From Enterococcus mundtii (GTDB taxonomy: Bacteria; Bacillota; Bacilli; Lactobacillales; Enterococcaceae), in the NCBI RefSeq assembly GCF_002947535.1, contig NZ_PUAP01000027.1:1-64000 (forward strand): 64,000 nucleotides of DNA. Reading direction: 5' to 3'. Under the pieces are notes generated by a model that saw nothing but the letters and a program-made list of their open reading frames with translations, ran no database searches and had not been told where the DNA came from. A program made the position numbers and the translations under genes. Positions 34,622 through 43,798 of the stretch are shown here, one piece after another. Positions within the stretch are counted from its first letter, which is position 1. Each line of letters opens with the position of its first letter.

Positions 34622-34931
34622 TCACGACGTGTTCTTAATCTATATTCCTTTTAACGATGGCAGTGGAGGGGAGACTCGTTCTGCTATTGCTATCCGTCTC
34701 CGAAGCAGAGAAGCATTCTTGATTCTTCCTATTACAAGTAAATACGAGAATAAATCAGAGACAATCAAAAAGCGATATTACGAAATAAAAGACTTAGATT
34801 CTGCAGGATTAAAGAGGAAATCTTGGGTCGATACAGGAAACCGATTTGAACTGAAGAGTAACTTCAACCCTTACAGAGTCATTGGGCACTTCTCAGAAGA
34901 AGATATTGTTGGACTTTCTAAAATGATTTAG
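34614..34931 (+). CDS. PemK/MazF-like toxin
   Basis: This 105-residue protein pairs with the RelB-like antitoxin. The start VFLIYIPFNDGSGGETRSAI resembles the beta-barrel start of PemK/MazF mRNA interferases of the subgroup found with RelB/DinJ antitoxins, and LILPITSKYENK is the second family block. It lacks the classical GDIYFADL start seen in the chromosomal MazF at 49404. mRNA cleavage is inferred from the family. A terminator follows. Confidence 0.78.
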   Translation: MNSHDVFLIYIPFNDGSGGETRSAIAIRLRSREAFLILPITSKYENKSETIKKRYYEIKDLDSAGLKRKSWVDTGNRFELKSNFNPYRVIGHFSEEDIVGLSKMI

Positions 34932-34944
34932 TGCGATCAAATAA

Positions 34945-34985
34945 GCAAGTGTACAGACGACGATTCTAAGCACTTGTTTCTTTGT
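34945..34985 (+). terminator. Terminator of the toxin-antitoxin operon
   Basis: GCAAGTG and CACTTGT pair across a 19-base loop, followed by TTCTTTGTTTT. Confidence 0.65.
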
Positions 34986-35062
34986 TTTATGAATAACAAC
35001 CTAACAACCCACGAAAATGCAAATAAACTAAACATTAAATATAGAAGAAATAGGAGAATCAG

Positions 35063-35758
35063 ATGAAATATCATACATTATTATTTGACGTAGATGATAC
35101 GTTGTTAGATTTTCAACAAACAGAAGCAGAAGCCTTGCACCAACTGTTTGCGGAACAAGGCATTGAACTGACACCAGAAATCAGAACAAGTTATAAAGCA
35201 TTGAATCATCATTTATGGCGAGAATTTGAAAAGGGGCAGATGACAAGAGATGAAGTGACAGGCAACCGCTTTGGTCTGTTGTTCCAACAGTTCGGCAAGA
35301 CTGTAGATAGCCAAGCAATGGATCAACGTTATCGACATTATTTGAATCAGGGCCATCATTGGATTCCTGGAAGTCATGAATTACTGGAAGCAGTGTCAAG
35401 TGAAGCTGAACTTTATATAGTGACGAATGGAGTTTCTCAAACCCAACATCAACGATTAACAGATGCTCGGATGATCCATTATTTTCGAGAAATTTTTGTC
35501 TCAGAAGCGATTGGCGCACAAAAGCCTATGAAGGCTTTCTTTGATCACGTATTTGCAAACATTCCTGAGTTGGATAAAGAGCGAACGGTGATTATCGGTG
35601 ACTCATTGACTTCCGATATCAAAGGCGGGAATGAAGCAGGAATCGATACGATCTGGTTCAATAAAAATAGATTACCTGAAATGCCAGAGATCCAACCTAC
35701 GTACCGTGTTGATTCTTTAGAAGAGCTTTACTCTATCTTGGAAATCTCACCTCATTAA
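35063..35758 (+). CDS. YjjG-family noncanonical pyrimidine nucleotidase (HAD superfamily)
   Basis: A 231-residue HAD hydrolase. Motif I is FDVDDTLLDF (nucleophile Asp9, about), motif II is IVTNGVSQTQ, motif III the Lys in GAQKPMKAFF and motif IV IIGDSLTSDIKGG. The length and the TNG-x-x-x-TQ motif match YjjG, which dephosphorylates noncanonical pyrimidine nucleotides and dUMP/dTMP. ATAGGAGA precedes the ATG. It is followed 83 bases later by udk, another pyrimidine gene, but a separate promoter (TATAAT 35795-35800) lies between. Confidence 0.88.
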   Translation: MKYHTLLFDVDDTLLDFQQTEAEALHQLFAEQGIELTPEIRTSYKALNHHLWREFEKGQMTRDEVTGNRFGLLFQQFGKTVDSQAMDQRYRHYLNQGHHWIPGSHELLEAVSSEAELYIVTNGVSQTQHQRLTDARMIHYFREIFVSEAIGAQKPMKAFFDHVFANIPELDKERTVIIGDSLTSDIKGGNEAGIDTIWFNKNRLPEMPEIQPTYRVDSLEELYSILEISPH

Positions 35759-35841
35759 TTTTCAGAAAAATAGTGCATTTTCCTTTTTTTTCGCTATAAT
35801 AGATTAGAATGAAAAAACGGATATGAAAGAGGTTTTAGTCA

Positions 35842-36471
35842 ATGACAAAAAGCAAGCCAATTATCATTGGTGTGACGGGCGGATCGGGAAGCGGAAAGAC
35901 AAGCGTCAGCCGAGGGATTTTTAGTCACTTTCCAGACCACTCCATCATGATGCTTGAACAAGATTCTTATTATAAAGATCAAAGTCATCTTAGCTTTGAA
36001 GAACGTTTGAATACAAACTACGATCATCCTTTTGCCTTTGATAATGAACTGCTGATCCAGCACGTTGAAAAACTACTGAACTATGAAGCCATTGAAAAAC
36101 CAGTCTATGATTATGTTGCCCATACGAGAAGTCAAGCAACGATCATCCAAGAACCAAAAGAAGTGATTATTTTGGAAGGTATCTTGATTTTAGAAGACGA
36201 GCGTTTACGTGATTTGATGGATATCAAGATCTATGTAGATACAGACGATGACATTCGGATCATTCGGCGCATCAAACGTGACATGGAAGAGCGCGGCCGT
36301 ACCTTGGATTCTGTGATCGAACAATATTTAACCGTCGTTAAGCCGATGTATCATCAGTTTATTGAACCAACGAAGCGTTACGCTGATATCATTGTTCCAG
36401 AAGGTGGCGAAAATCACGTAGCCATCGACTTGATCACAACAAAAGTAGCTAGTTTTTTGAATCACCAGTAA
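35842..36471 (+). CDS. udk: Uridine kinase
   Basis: A 209-residue uridine/cytidine kinase for pyrimidine salvage. The P-loop is [15 protein letters not shown] (about residues 10-24); the nucleoside-binding region [20 protein letters not shown] and the lid [20 protein letters not shown] are conserved. AAAGAGG lies before the ATG. A palindromic repeat follows within 30 bases and may serve as the terminator. Confidence 0.95.
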   Translation: MTKSKPIIIGVTGGSGSGKTSVSRGIFSHFPDHSIMMLEQDSYYKDQSHLSFEERLNTNYDHPFAFDNELLIQHVEKLLNYEAIEKPVYDYVAHTRSQATIIQEPKEVIILEGILILEDERLRDLMDIKIYVDTDDDIRIIRRIKRDMEERGRTLDSVIEQYLTVVKPMYHQFIEPTKRYADIIVPEGGENHVAIDLITTKVASFLNHQ

Positions 36472-36501
36472 AAAGATAAGAACAGGTGATAGGACTGTAA
36501 C

Positions 36502-36595
36502 AGAAGTGCTCAACTTCGAGAAATAAGCGTGAAACACCGAAAATTGTTCTTCAAATTTTTGGGATTTCACGCTTATTTCTGAAGGAGCTACTTCT
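36502..36595. repeat. Palindromic intergenic repeat, copy A
   Basis: Inner arms AGAAATAAGCGTGAAA/TTTCACGCTTATTTCT (perfect, 16 bases), CCGAAAAT facing ATTTTTGG near the loop, and outer AGAAGT/ACTTCT arms. The left flank ACAGAAGTGCTCAACTTCGA is nearly shared with copy D at 49918, while the inner arms differ. Confidence 0.75.
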
Positions 36596-36737
36596 CACCA
36601 TTTATTTGGGATGGGCATAAGATGACCGATGTTCCAAGCTTACGATTTATTTCTTGGAGCTGAGTATGGCTATCTTGTACTTGCCTTTGACTGTTCTTTT
36701 ATGAAACATAGAAAAATGAAAAGTGTAGGAGAAACGT

Positions 36738-37340
36738 ATGGCTGAGAAAAAAACATGGGTACATAGAACCATCCAATTTGCACCACTCCTTGGGTTAAGT
36801 ATTTTTTTCATATTGATCATGCATGGGTATCGACATGGCATCTTTCAATCGGCAGATTCTTTGCAACAATTCATGCAACAGTTTGGAAGTTATGCGGTCA
36901 TTTTATTTATTCTTATCCAAATCATCCAAGTGATCATTCCGATTCTGCCAGGAGGGATTTCTTCTGTTGCGGGGATGTTGATGTTTGGAAATGTCTTTGG
37001 GTTGCTGTATAGTTGTATTGGCTTGATTATTGGTGAAGCAATCGGCTTTTTATTTGTGCGTTATTATGGCACGAGTTTTGTCCGTTTCATCCTATCACCA
37101 AAAAAATTCCAAAAATTTGAACAGCTAGTCATTGAAAAAACAAATAATATCAAAAAGGTATTGATCGTTACCTTACTTTTGCCTTTTGCGCCAGATGATT
37201 TGATTTGTCTCGTCGCTGGGTTGACGAAGCTTTCATTTAGAGAATACATGCAAATCGTTATTCTTTTAAAACCTTGGTCTGTCGCTGTATATAGTATGAT
37301 CATGTTGTTTTTATTCCAACAGGCACAAGGGCATTTTTAG
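36738..37340 (+). CDS. TVP38/TMEM64 (VTT)-family membrane protein
   Basis: A 200-residue membrane protein with about five hydrophobic segments and the VTT/DedA-like core: IPILPGGISSVAGMLMFGN and the later LPFAPDDLICLVAGLTKLS, which contains the conserved proline-rich re-entrant turn. Eukaryotic VTT proteins are lipid scramblases; the bacterial role is unproven. GTAGGAG precedes the ATG and a promoter-like TTGACT, 16 bases, TAGAAA lies at 36687-36714. Confidence 0.82.
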   Translation: MAEKKTWVHRTIQFAPLLGLSIFFILIMHGYRHGIFQSADSLQQFMQQFGSYAVILFILIQIIQVIIPILPGGISSVAGMLMFGNVFGLLYSCIGLIIGEAIGFLFVRYYGTSFVRFILSPKKFQKFEQLVIEKTNNIKKVLIVTLLLPFAPDDLICLVAGLTKLSFREYMQIVILLKPWSVAVYSMIMLFLFQQAQGHF

Positions 37341-37362
37341 TTCATTGAACGGGGGAGAATAA

Positions 37363-37854
37363 ATGTTAGAGAAAGTAACAGTAACTGAGAAAGAACTCGA
37401 TGAACTCGTGGCAGTTATCCATGAAGTATGGCCTGAAGCCTTTACGCCAATCATCGGTCAAAAGCAAGTCGCTTATATGTTGGAGACATATCAATCAAAA
37501 GAACAGATCGAAAAAGAATGTGCAACAGGAGTCAACTACTTCTTGTTGAAGCTAGATGGGCGGACGGTTGGCTATACTGCTTATGAAAAGATGGGTTCTT
37601 CGATCTATTTAAGTAAACTCTATATTCTTCAGGAAGTGCGAGGAAAAGGTTTGACCTCTGAAGTGTTTCGTTGGTACGAACAATTAGCCAAAGAAACAGG
37701 AGCACAGGAAATTTTCTTGCGCGTCAATCAAGGAAATCAACAAGCTATCGCAGTCTATCAACATCAGGGATTTGTCATTGAGGAAGAATTGATCACTGAC
37801 ATCGGCGAAGGATTTCAAATGGTTGATTATAAAATGAAAAAAAGACTCGCATAA
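37363..37854 (+). CDS. GNAT-family N-acetyltransferase
   Basis: A 163-residue single GNAT domain. The acetyl-CoA-binding motif A reads LYILQEVRGKGLTSEVF (about 87-104) and motif B is around AVYQHQGFVIEEE. The substrate cannot be predicted; the C-terminal Y-K-M-K-K is ordinary. GGGGGAG lies eight bases before the ATG. It is 22 bases downstream of the VTT gene, so the two may be cotranscribed. Confidence 0.88.
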   Translation: MLEKVTVTEKELDELVAVIHEVWPEAFTPIIGQKQVAYMLETYQSKEQIEKECATGVNYFLLKLDGRTVGYTAYEKMGSSIYLSKLYILQEVRGKGLTSEVFRWYEQLAKETGAQEIFLRVNQGNQQAIAVYQHQGFVIEEELITDIGEGFQMVDYKMKKRLA

Positions 37855-37884
37855 AATGGTTGCTTGTGTTAAAGTATACGTTAT

Positions 37885-38115
37885 GCGACGGGTCGAGAAG
37901 ATCTCTGAACGTTAGAGGTCTAATTGATTTTGGCGGCACATGATCCACGGATCACCTACCGGATGTAGGCGTGCTGGACAAGACTTTTGTGGAGAAGGAC
38001 TTGTCTGTCTGAATCTTTCAGGCACCAGTGAGTGGCGAACAGAAATGTTCAACGCTCAAAAAAAGCAGGAATTCCCAAATTTGCTAGTCAAATTTTGTGG
38101 AGTTCCTGTTTTTTT
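37885..38115 (+). ncRNA. Candidate structured RNA ending in an intrinsic terminator, family not recognised
   Basis: After a possible promoter (TTGCTT or TTGTGT followed by TATACG/TTATGC) the sequence can form a chain of hairpins: GATCTCT/AGAGGTC; GCAC/GTGC enclosing TGATCC/GGATCA and CCTAC/GTAGG; GACAAG/CTTGTC; GTCTGAA/TTCAGGC; GAACA/TGTTC with a GAAA loop. It ends in a terminator (CAGGAATTCC... GGAGTTCCTG plus seven T, 38066-38115). The density of complementary segments is far above the surrounding DNA. The gene downstream starts 170 bases later behind another promoter, so this may be a stand-alone small RNA or an attenuated leader. Confidence 0.5.
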
Positions 38116-38167
38116 GTCTTTAGATGGGTGCGTATCTAGGTGCTTCTTTCACAACCTCTATAGGGTG

Positions 38168-38194
38168 TTGGCTGCTTTGCTCCTATGGTATAAT
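38168..38194 (+). promoter_or_regulatory. Extended -10 promoter upstream of the MFS-like gene
   Basis: TGGTATAAT gives a perfect -10 with a TG extension (TATAAT 38189-38194); a TTGGCT lies 15 bases upstream. The leader to the start codon is about 85 bases. Confidence 0.5.
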
Positions 38195-38286
38195 CAGTTT
38201 TGTACCCACAGGCATGTGTGTATGTCTATAGAGATGCTGTGTTGACATGACAAGTAACTCATGTTTAATACGTAAGGAGTTTTTAT

Positions 38287-39660
38287 ATGATTGATAAAAT
38301 CAAACAATTTGGGCGGAATTTTACCCAGACGACGCCTTTTATTTTGAGTAATACGGTCATCTTGGTACCGTATCTTTTATTTTTAAGTTTGAGTGATGGG
38401 AACCAATGGTTATCGATTTTACCCTTCACGTTGTTCTATACCTTTCGGATGACCGGCCTGTTTTTAGTGAGTAGTATTCGCTTTGGTCTAGATAGTTATA
38501 CCTTATTGATGATTTCTTTATTGATGGGTGGTGCAGGTTCGTTGGTGGGGATTTTTGGTGCCCTCTATTTTCCGTTGTATTATCTATCAAGTGTACTTTT
38601 AGGTCTAAGTGCGGCTTGGTTGATCCCCACAAATATCACGGTGAATTATCATGAGAAACAACAAGGATTCACGAACATATCAGCAAATAAGTTCCCGTTT
38701 GCGATTTTGTTGTTGCTTCTTTTGTTTCGGGTGATCGAGCTGCCTGAGTCGACACAAGTCGTCATGACGTTAGCTTTATATACATTGTTCTACATTATGG
38801 CATACCATACGGTCAGTCATTATCCGCGCTACGAATTAGATTTCAAAGAGATGAAATCGAACGTGGTAGTTACAAAAGAGCTGCTTTTATTTATCGGCTT
38901 TTTCGTTTTGTTATTTCTTTTGAGGAATGCTCGGTTGTTGATTGCTCCTGCGTTATTTGATGTAGCAATCTACGGTTTTATGTTGTTGTTTCTATTTGCG
39001 GCTTTTTATCTTGGGAGAGCGAGAAAGCATTGGAAATTACCTACTTGGTTGAATAGTTTTACTTTTCTGAATGGGATGTTAGGCAATTTCCTTTTTTTAT
39101 TCGGGACACTCTATATCGGTCGTATCTATGGTTTCGACTATTTGGGCGTGTATATGTATTTACCTTATATTGCAGGGATGGTGTTAGCCAAAATCATTGG
39201 CAATCAAGTGATCCAGATTCCGACGATCGAACCAGTCCTCATTCAACTAGCCGGATTAGTTAGTTCATTGATGGTACTGTTGCTTCCACAAATCGGTTTT
39301 GTGGTTGGCTTATTCTTATTAAGTTTTTGGCATGCGATAGTAGGCAGTTGGTTAAATCGTACGTATTATGAGATCGACGCAGAAATACCGATGGATAATC
39401 GCGTGATCAAGAAGTTTACGACGCAAAACAAAGGAAGTGTGACCCATCAATTCTTATTGATGTCATTGATGTTGGTGATGGCACAATGGTTGGACAAACC
39501 TGTGAGTGTATTGCTCCAACTGACTGGTAGCCTGAGCGTACCAAACGCGATGATCCAATTGTTAGTTTACGTAAAATGGATAAATGTCAGTGTATTGATC
39601 CTTGGAGTCATCGCTGTCTATCTTTTATGGAGGAAAGAACATGCGAAAAATATTCATTGA
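38287..39660 (+). CDS. Putative multi-pass membrane protein, MFS-like
   Basis: A 457-residue very hydrophobic protein with about twelve predicted membrane spans and few charged loops, the layout of a major facilitator. I see no family-specific motif, and the substrate is unknown. The last 20 bases overlap the start of the yaiI-type gene, so the two are translated together. GTAAGGAG precedes the ATG, and a promoter with an extended -10 lies at 38168-38194. Confidence 0.72.
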   Translation: MIDKIKQFGRNFTQTTPFILSNTVILVPYLLFLSLSDGNQWLSILPFTLFYTFRMTGLFLVSSIRFGLDSYTLLMISLLMGGAGSLVGIFGALYFPLYYLSSVLLGLSAAWLIPTNITVNYHEKQQGFTNISANKFPFAILLLLLLFRVIELPESTQVVMTLALYTLFYIMAYHTVSHYPRYELDFKEMKSNVVVTKELLLFIGFFVLLFLLRNARLLIAPALFDVAIYGFMLLFLFAAFYLGRARKHWKLPTWLNSFTFLNGMLGNFLFLFGTLYIGRIYGFDYLGVYMYLPYIAGMVLAKIIGNQVIQIPTIEPVLIQLAGLVSSLMVLLLPQIGFVVGLFLLSFWHAIVGSWLNRTYYEIDAEIPMDNRVIKKFTTQNKGSVTHQFLLMSLMLVMAQWLDKPVSVLLQLTGSLSVPNAMIQLLVYVKWINVSVLILGVIAVYLLWRKEHAKNIH

Positions 39661-40087
39661 TGGTGACGGCTCTCCAGTGAAAAATGACGTGATCGAAATT
39701 GCGGCATCCTTTCAATTAGAGGTAATGATCGTGACGAGTGTCGATCACTATACCAATAAAGAGTATCCAAGCTATGTACAGTTTGTTTATGTCGATAAAG
39801 GGGCAGACAGTGCAGATTATAAAATCGTGGGACTGATCAAAAAAGGTGATTTTTTGATCACTCAAGATTATGGCTTAGCTTCGTTGGTCTTACCTAAAGG
39901 GGTTCGGGTATTTCATCAATCGGGGAAAGAGTTTGACACCACGAACATTGATGGATTATTGGAACAACGTTACCAGAGCAGCAAGTTGAGAAAAGCGGGT
40001 ATTCGCACGAAAGGGCCAAAGCCTTTCACTCAAGAAGATCACCAACGGTTCAAAGAAGCATTGATCCGAGCGCTTAAAGAAATTTGA
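39641..40087 (+). CDS. YaiI/YqxD (DUF188) family protein
   Basis: A 148-residue protein beginning RKIFIDGDGSPVKNDVIEIA, the DUF188 start, with the later conserved DKGADSADYKIVGL and LITQDYGLASLVLPKG. The fold is a PIN-like nuclease fold by family knowledge; no activity has been shown. I chose ATG 39641 because GGAGGAAA lies eight bases upstream; the longer frame from 39602 has no site. It overlaps the preceding gene. Confidence 0.88.
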   Translation: MRKIFIDGDGSPVKNDVIEIAASFQLEVMIVTSVDHYTNKEYPSYVQFVYVDKGADSADYKIVGLIKKGDFLITQDYGLASLVLPKGVRVFHQSGKEFDTTNIDGLLEQRYQSSKLRKAGIRTKGPKPFTQEDHQRFKEALIRALKEI

Positions 40088-40262
40088 ATAGATTATAAAA
40101 TAGGTGAACATTGTTTCTAACTAAACAGAAGCGGTGTTCATCTTTTTTATTGCTAGAATAAGTACGATATCTTTGATTGATTCTATAACAAAGGATATAA
40201 TTATGAAGATTATTTAATTATATAATCATATATTTTTAACCAAAAAGAAGGGAGTGCAGAAA

Positions 40263-40628
40263 ATGAAACATGTGAAGGCGTTGGTGGTAAAAGCAATCAT
40301 GATTTGGGCAATTTTGTGGATCGTTTTAACGGGACTGTATGGTGTTAGTTTTATGGATTCGACGATTGTCGGAGTGATCATTGTTGTCATGATCTATGTA
40401 TTAGGTGATTTGTTGATTTTACGAAAAGTAGGAAATATCGCGGCTACAATTGCAGATGCTGGTTCAGCTGCAGCCATTCTATGGTTATATCTTTATTTTA
40501 TGAACGATATGACGGATATTTGGATGAAGGTTTTAGTACCTGCGTTATTGATCGGGATCGCTGAATGGTTCTTCCATAAGTGGTTGCTCTCACAAAGAAT
40601 CGTACCAGATGAACGAAAAATGAAATAA
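40263..40628 (+). CDS. DUF2512 (YndM-like) membrane protein
   Basis: A 121-residue protein with four hydrophobic helices. The segments KHVKALVVKAIMIW, YVLGDLLILRKVGNIAATIA and ALLIGIAEWFFHKWLL are the DUF2512 signature. Function unknown; relatives are found in Bacillus and enterococci. ATG 40263 has AAGGGAG nine bases upstream; GTG 40254 is in frame but overlaps that site. An AT-rich gap of about 170 bases precedes it. Confidence 0.82.
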   Translation: MKHVKALVVKAIMIWAILWIVLTGLYGVSFMDSTIVGVIIVVMIYVLGDLLILRKVGNIAATIADAGSAAAILWLYLYFMNDMTDIWMKVLVPALLIGIAEWFFHKWLLSQRIVPDERKMK

Positions 40629-40756
40629 TCAAACAAAAAAGCTAAAATTTTAAAATAGATAGTGAGCAAAAGGTTGCAGACTAAAAAACAGGAATAGTAC
40701 GTATCCTTAACTCTAATCATCAAGCAATGAGGTTGTGTCAAAAGTACACAACTAAA

Positions 40757-40812
40757 AAATAAACGAGAACATCCGAAAATAGTTTCATATTTTGGGATGT
40801 TTTCGTTTATTT
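40757..40812. repeat. Palindromic intergenic repeat, copy B, probable UbiB terminator
   Basis: AAATAAACGAGAACATCC pairs with GGATGTTTTCGTTTATTT (one G-U pair), with CCGAAAAT and ATTTTGG inside. On the minus strand TTTATTTTTTAG follows, so it probably ends the leftward UbiB-type gene. A GTTGTGT/ACACAAC hairpin lies just left of it. Confidence 0.75.
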
Positions 40813-42552
40813 TCGTCTTTTTTTATAATATTTGATCAATGTATCAATAGCTAAAAAGAGAATGACCACAGCTGCGATCGTATACGTGAATATACCTAAT
40901 AGTGTAATAAAATTGATTTGATCATCTGGTGCAGCTTGGACGAGCAGCGAAGAACCGACGATCAACGCAGCGAGTATCACACCAAATACTAAGCGGTTCA
41001 CCATACTTTCGATCCGGCTCATCAATTGGTCTTGTTTTTTTAGCTCCAAATTGATTTTCCCTTGTCCAGAACGCCAAGTTTCTAGGAGATGATAGACTTG
41101 CTGTGGGATTTTCGGTACGGTTTTGATTCCATCTAATATGTCTAAGCCTGCTTGTTTCAATGTATCTTCGACAGAGAGATGTGCCAAGAAATAACGTTGT
41201 GCAATGGGCGTAGCGACTTCCATCAAAGAAACTTCAGGATCAAGGACACGAATCACTCCTTCTAATGTACTAAACGCTTTAAGTAATAACGTGATGTCGC
41301 GATCGATCTGTAAGTTGTTCTGGTGGCAAATCGAGACGATCTGCGCAAAGACTTCTTGCAAGTCGATTTCTTCGATCGGCAGGTCTAAATATTGCGTCAA
41401 AAAACTAGCGAGTTGTTGATGGAATTCACTTTCATCAAAAGGACCTTCTTGTTGGCATAAGTTGATGACGGCTTTTTCGATACGGTAAATATCTCGTGTG
41501 TAAATCGCTAGGACGATTTCCATCAGCTTTTGTCTTAGCGAAGCGGAGAGACTGCCCATCATACCGAAATCAATATAACTGATTGCATATGGCTGTAATG
41601 GTTCTGTGACAGTAGCAGTCGTTTTGAAAGAAAACGAGCCTAGTTGTTTTTGGTGTTCTTTTGTGTCTGTCGTTACATTTTCTGAAAGTTCTTCAACGCT
41701 TAAAGGGTGGAACAATAAATTCCCAGGATGTGGATCGGCATGAAAAAAGCCATCGTCAAAGATTTGCTTCATAAAATGTTCGATCAATCGTTTTGCCACT
41801 TGTTGCTGCAGTTGTGTATTAGTATATGCTTCAATAAGCCGTTCATCCGTTTCTTCAAGATTCATCAATTGGTTGAAGTTCTTTCCAGGCATTTCTTCCA
41901 TCACAATGACTTTTTTTGTGCAAAGTGGCTCATAGATTTTAGGAGATCGAATTTCATACCAATGGTTGTTTAGATCGTAGAAACGTGCGCCATTCTGACT
42001 TTCTTTGTAGAAGTCCAATTCATTTGTCAATGAACGTTTGACTTCTTGTAACACGCCTTTCAAATCGATCACGCTTGTTTCAGGAATATATTTGATCAAA
42101 GGGATTGCCCGTTCAAATAACTGTAAGTCCATCATGATTTCCTTCGCAATATTTGGATGTTGGACTTTTACGACGACTGCATCGCCATTTTTTAGTGTTG
42201 CACGATGCGCTTGGCCCATAGAGGCAGAAGCGAAAGGTGTTTTATTAAAATGATCAAAAATCGTTTCTAAGGGTGCGTCTAATTCCTGTTCAATCGTTTT
42301 TTTCGTCGTGACAAAGGGATCACTTGGTACATTGTCTTGTAATGTTTTGAATGTCTTAGTAAACTCAGCAGAGAGTAAATCATCACGTACAGAAAGCATT
42401 TGTCCAATTTTTATAAAGGTTGAGCCAAGTTCTTCAAAAGCTTTTTTTACTTGTTCTGGATTTTTTTGTTGGATCAGATTAGGCAGAACATTTTCTTTGA
42501 TAAATACTTGGATGATCTCTGTCAAGCGACTTCGAGAAGTAGTTTTAGTCAT
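40807..42552 (-). CDS. ABC1/UbiB-family atypical kinase-like protein
   Basis: The 581-residue protein has the UbiB core: ELGSTFIKIGQMLSVRDDLL (the KxGQ motif, about 40-60), an Ala-rich nucleotide loop ASASMGQAHRA (about 108-118), VVVKVQHP with the catalytic-type Lys, FHADPHPGNLLF and YIDFGMMG. Two membrane helices end the protein (about 525-575). UbiB proteins support quinone biosynthesis in many bacteria; the role in a fermentative lactic acid bacterium is not known. It is monocistronic, AAAGGAGG precedes the ATG, and copy B of the palindromic repeat lies at its end. Confidence 0.9.
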   Translation of the reverse strand: MTKTTSRSRLTEIIQVFIKENVLPNLIQQKNPEQVKKAFEELGSTFIKIGQMLSVRDDLLSAEFTKTFKTLQDNVPSDPFVTTKKTIEQELDAPLETIFDHFNKTPFASASMGQAHRATLKNGDAVVVKVQHPNIAKEIMMDLQLFERAIPLIKYIPETSVIDLKGVLQEVKRSLTNELDFYKESQNGARFYDLNNHWYEIRSPKIYEPLCTKKVIVMEEMPGKNFNQLMNLEETDERLIEAYTNTQLQQQVAKRLIEHFMKQIFDDGFFHADPHPGNLLFHPLSVEELSENVTTDTKEHQKQLGSFSFKTTATVTEPLQPYAISYIDFGMMGSLSASLRQKLMEIVLAIYTRDIYRIEKAVINLCQQEGPFDESEFHQQLASFLTQYLDLPIEEIDLQEVFAQIVSICHQNNLQIDRDITLLLKAFSTLEGVIRVLDPEVSLMEVATPIAQRYFLAHLSVEDTLKQAGLDILDGIKTVPKIPQQVYHLLETWRSGQGKINLELKKQDQLMSRIESMVNRLVFGVILAALIVGSSLLVQAAPDDQINFITLLGIFTYTIAAVVILFLAIDTLIKYYKKRRK

Positions 42553-42730
42553 AACTATGCCTCCTTTCTCTTATCATAACGATAAAGAAAAAAAGCGACA
42601 ACTATTCCGCTGTTTTACGAATAAAATGACATGTCCCTCACCTTTTTTCAAATAAGCTGTTTGCATCTTTTGTTTTTGTGCTAAAATATGAAGTAAAAAT
42701 GAATGATATCGAATACAGGAGGAAAATCTT

Positions 42731-43798
42731 TTGAAGATTACTTTATTATATGGTGGACGCAGTGCGGAACACGAAGTTTCGATTCTTTCAGCGTTTTCCG
42801 TTTTAAATGCTATTTATTATGCTTATTATCAAGTACAGCTCGTATTTATTAGTAAAGACGGCCAATGGGTCAAAGGCCCCTTGTTGACTGAAAAACCTAC
42901 AAGTGAAGAAGAATTACACCTGACGTGGGACCCAAGTGGAAAAATGACAGAAGGATTTACCGGCACTGTCATCAATCCAGGAGAGATCAAAGAAGAAGGA
43001 ACCATCGTCTTCCCAGTTCTTCATGGTCCAAATGGCGAAGATGGTACGATCCAAGGATTCTTGGAAACCTTGAATATGCCTTATGTCGGTGCGGGGGTAT
43101 TGACGAGTGCTTGTGCCATGGATAAGATCATGACAAAATATATTTTACAAGCAGCTGGTGTGCCGCAAGTACCCTATGTTCCAGTTTTGAAGAATCAATG
43201 GAAAGAAAATCCTAAAAAAGTGTTTGACCAATGTGAAGGCTCATTGCTTTATCCGATGTTCGTGAAGCCAGCAAACATGGGGTCAAGCGTGGGGATCACT
43301 AAGGCTGAAAATCGAGAAGAATTACAGAATGCCTTAGCAACAGCTTACCAATACGATTCACGTGCCATCGTTGAACAAGGGATCGAAGCTCGGGAAATCG
43401 AAGTGGCTGTTTTAGGAAATGAAGATGTCCGCACCACCTTACCTGGTGAAGTGGTGAAAGACGTGGCATTTTACGATTATGAAGCGAAGTACATCAATAA
43501 TCGCATCGAGATGCAGATTCCAGCTGAAGTACCAGAAGAAGTCCATCAAAAAGCACAAGAGTACGCAAAATTAGCTTATACGATGTTAGGTGGAAGTGGC
43601 TTGAGCCGTTGTGATTTCTTCTTGACGAATAAAAACGAATTATTCCTTAATGAATTAAATTCAATGCCTGGCTTTACAGCATTCAGCATGTACCCATTGC
43701 TATGGGAAAATATGGGCTTGAAATACGGTGACTTGATCGAAGAATTGATCCAATTAGGCTTGAACCGTTACAATCAAAGACAAAGTTTCTTTGCATAA
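42731..43798 (+). CDS. ddl: D-alanine--D-alanine ligase
   Basis: A 355-residue ATP-grasp enzyme that makes D-Ala-D-Ala for the peptidoglycan stem. GGRSAEHEVSILSA at the start, HGPNGEDGTIQGFLE (about 95-109), FVKPANMGSSVGI, the omega-loop FYDYEAKY and LNELNSMPGFT are all typical, and the Tyr/Lys in EAKY fits a D-Ala-D-Ala rather than a D-lactate ligase. The start is TTG with AGGAGG eight bases upstream. It is followed by murF, which uses its product. Confidence 0.95.
   Translation: MKITLLYGGRSAEHEVSILSAFSVLNAIYYAYYQVQLVFISKDGQWVKGPLLTEKPTSEEELHLTWDPSGKMTEGFTGTVINPGEIKEEGTIVFPVLHGPNGEDGTIQGFLETLNMPYVGAGVLTSACAMDKIMTKYILQAAGVPQVPYVPVLKNQWKENPKKVFDQCEGSLLYPMFVKPANMGSSVGITKAENREELQNALATAYQYDSRAIVEQGIEAREIEVAVLGNEDVRTTLPGEVVKDVAFYDYEAKYINNRIEMQIPAEVPEEVHQKAQEYAKLAYTMLGGSGLSRCDFFLTNKNELFLNELNSMPGFTAFSMYPLLWENMGLKYGDLIEELIQLGLNRYNQRQSFFA

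Noticed and set aside
37940-38245. 101-codon plus-strand open frame with several Cys
   Set aside because: It runs through the structured RNA and across an intrinsic terminator, and lacks a ribosome binding site.
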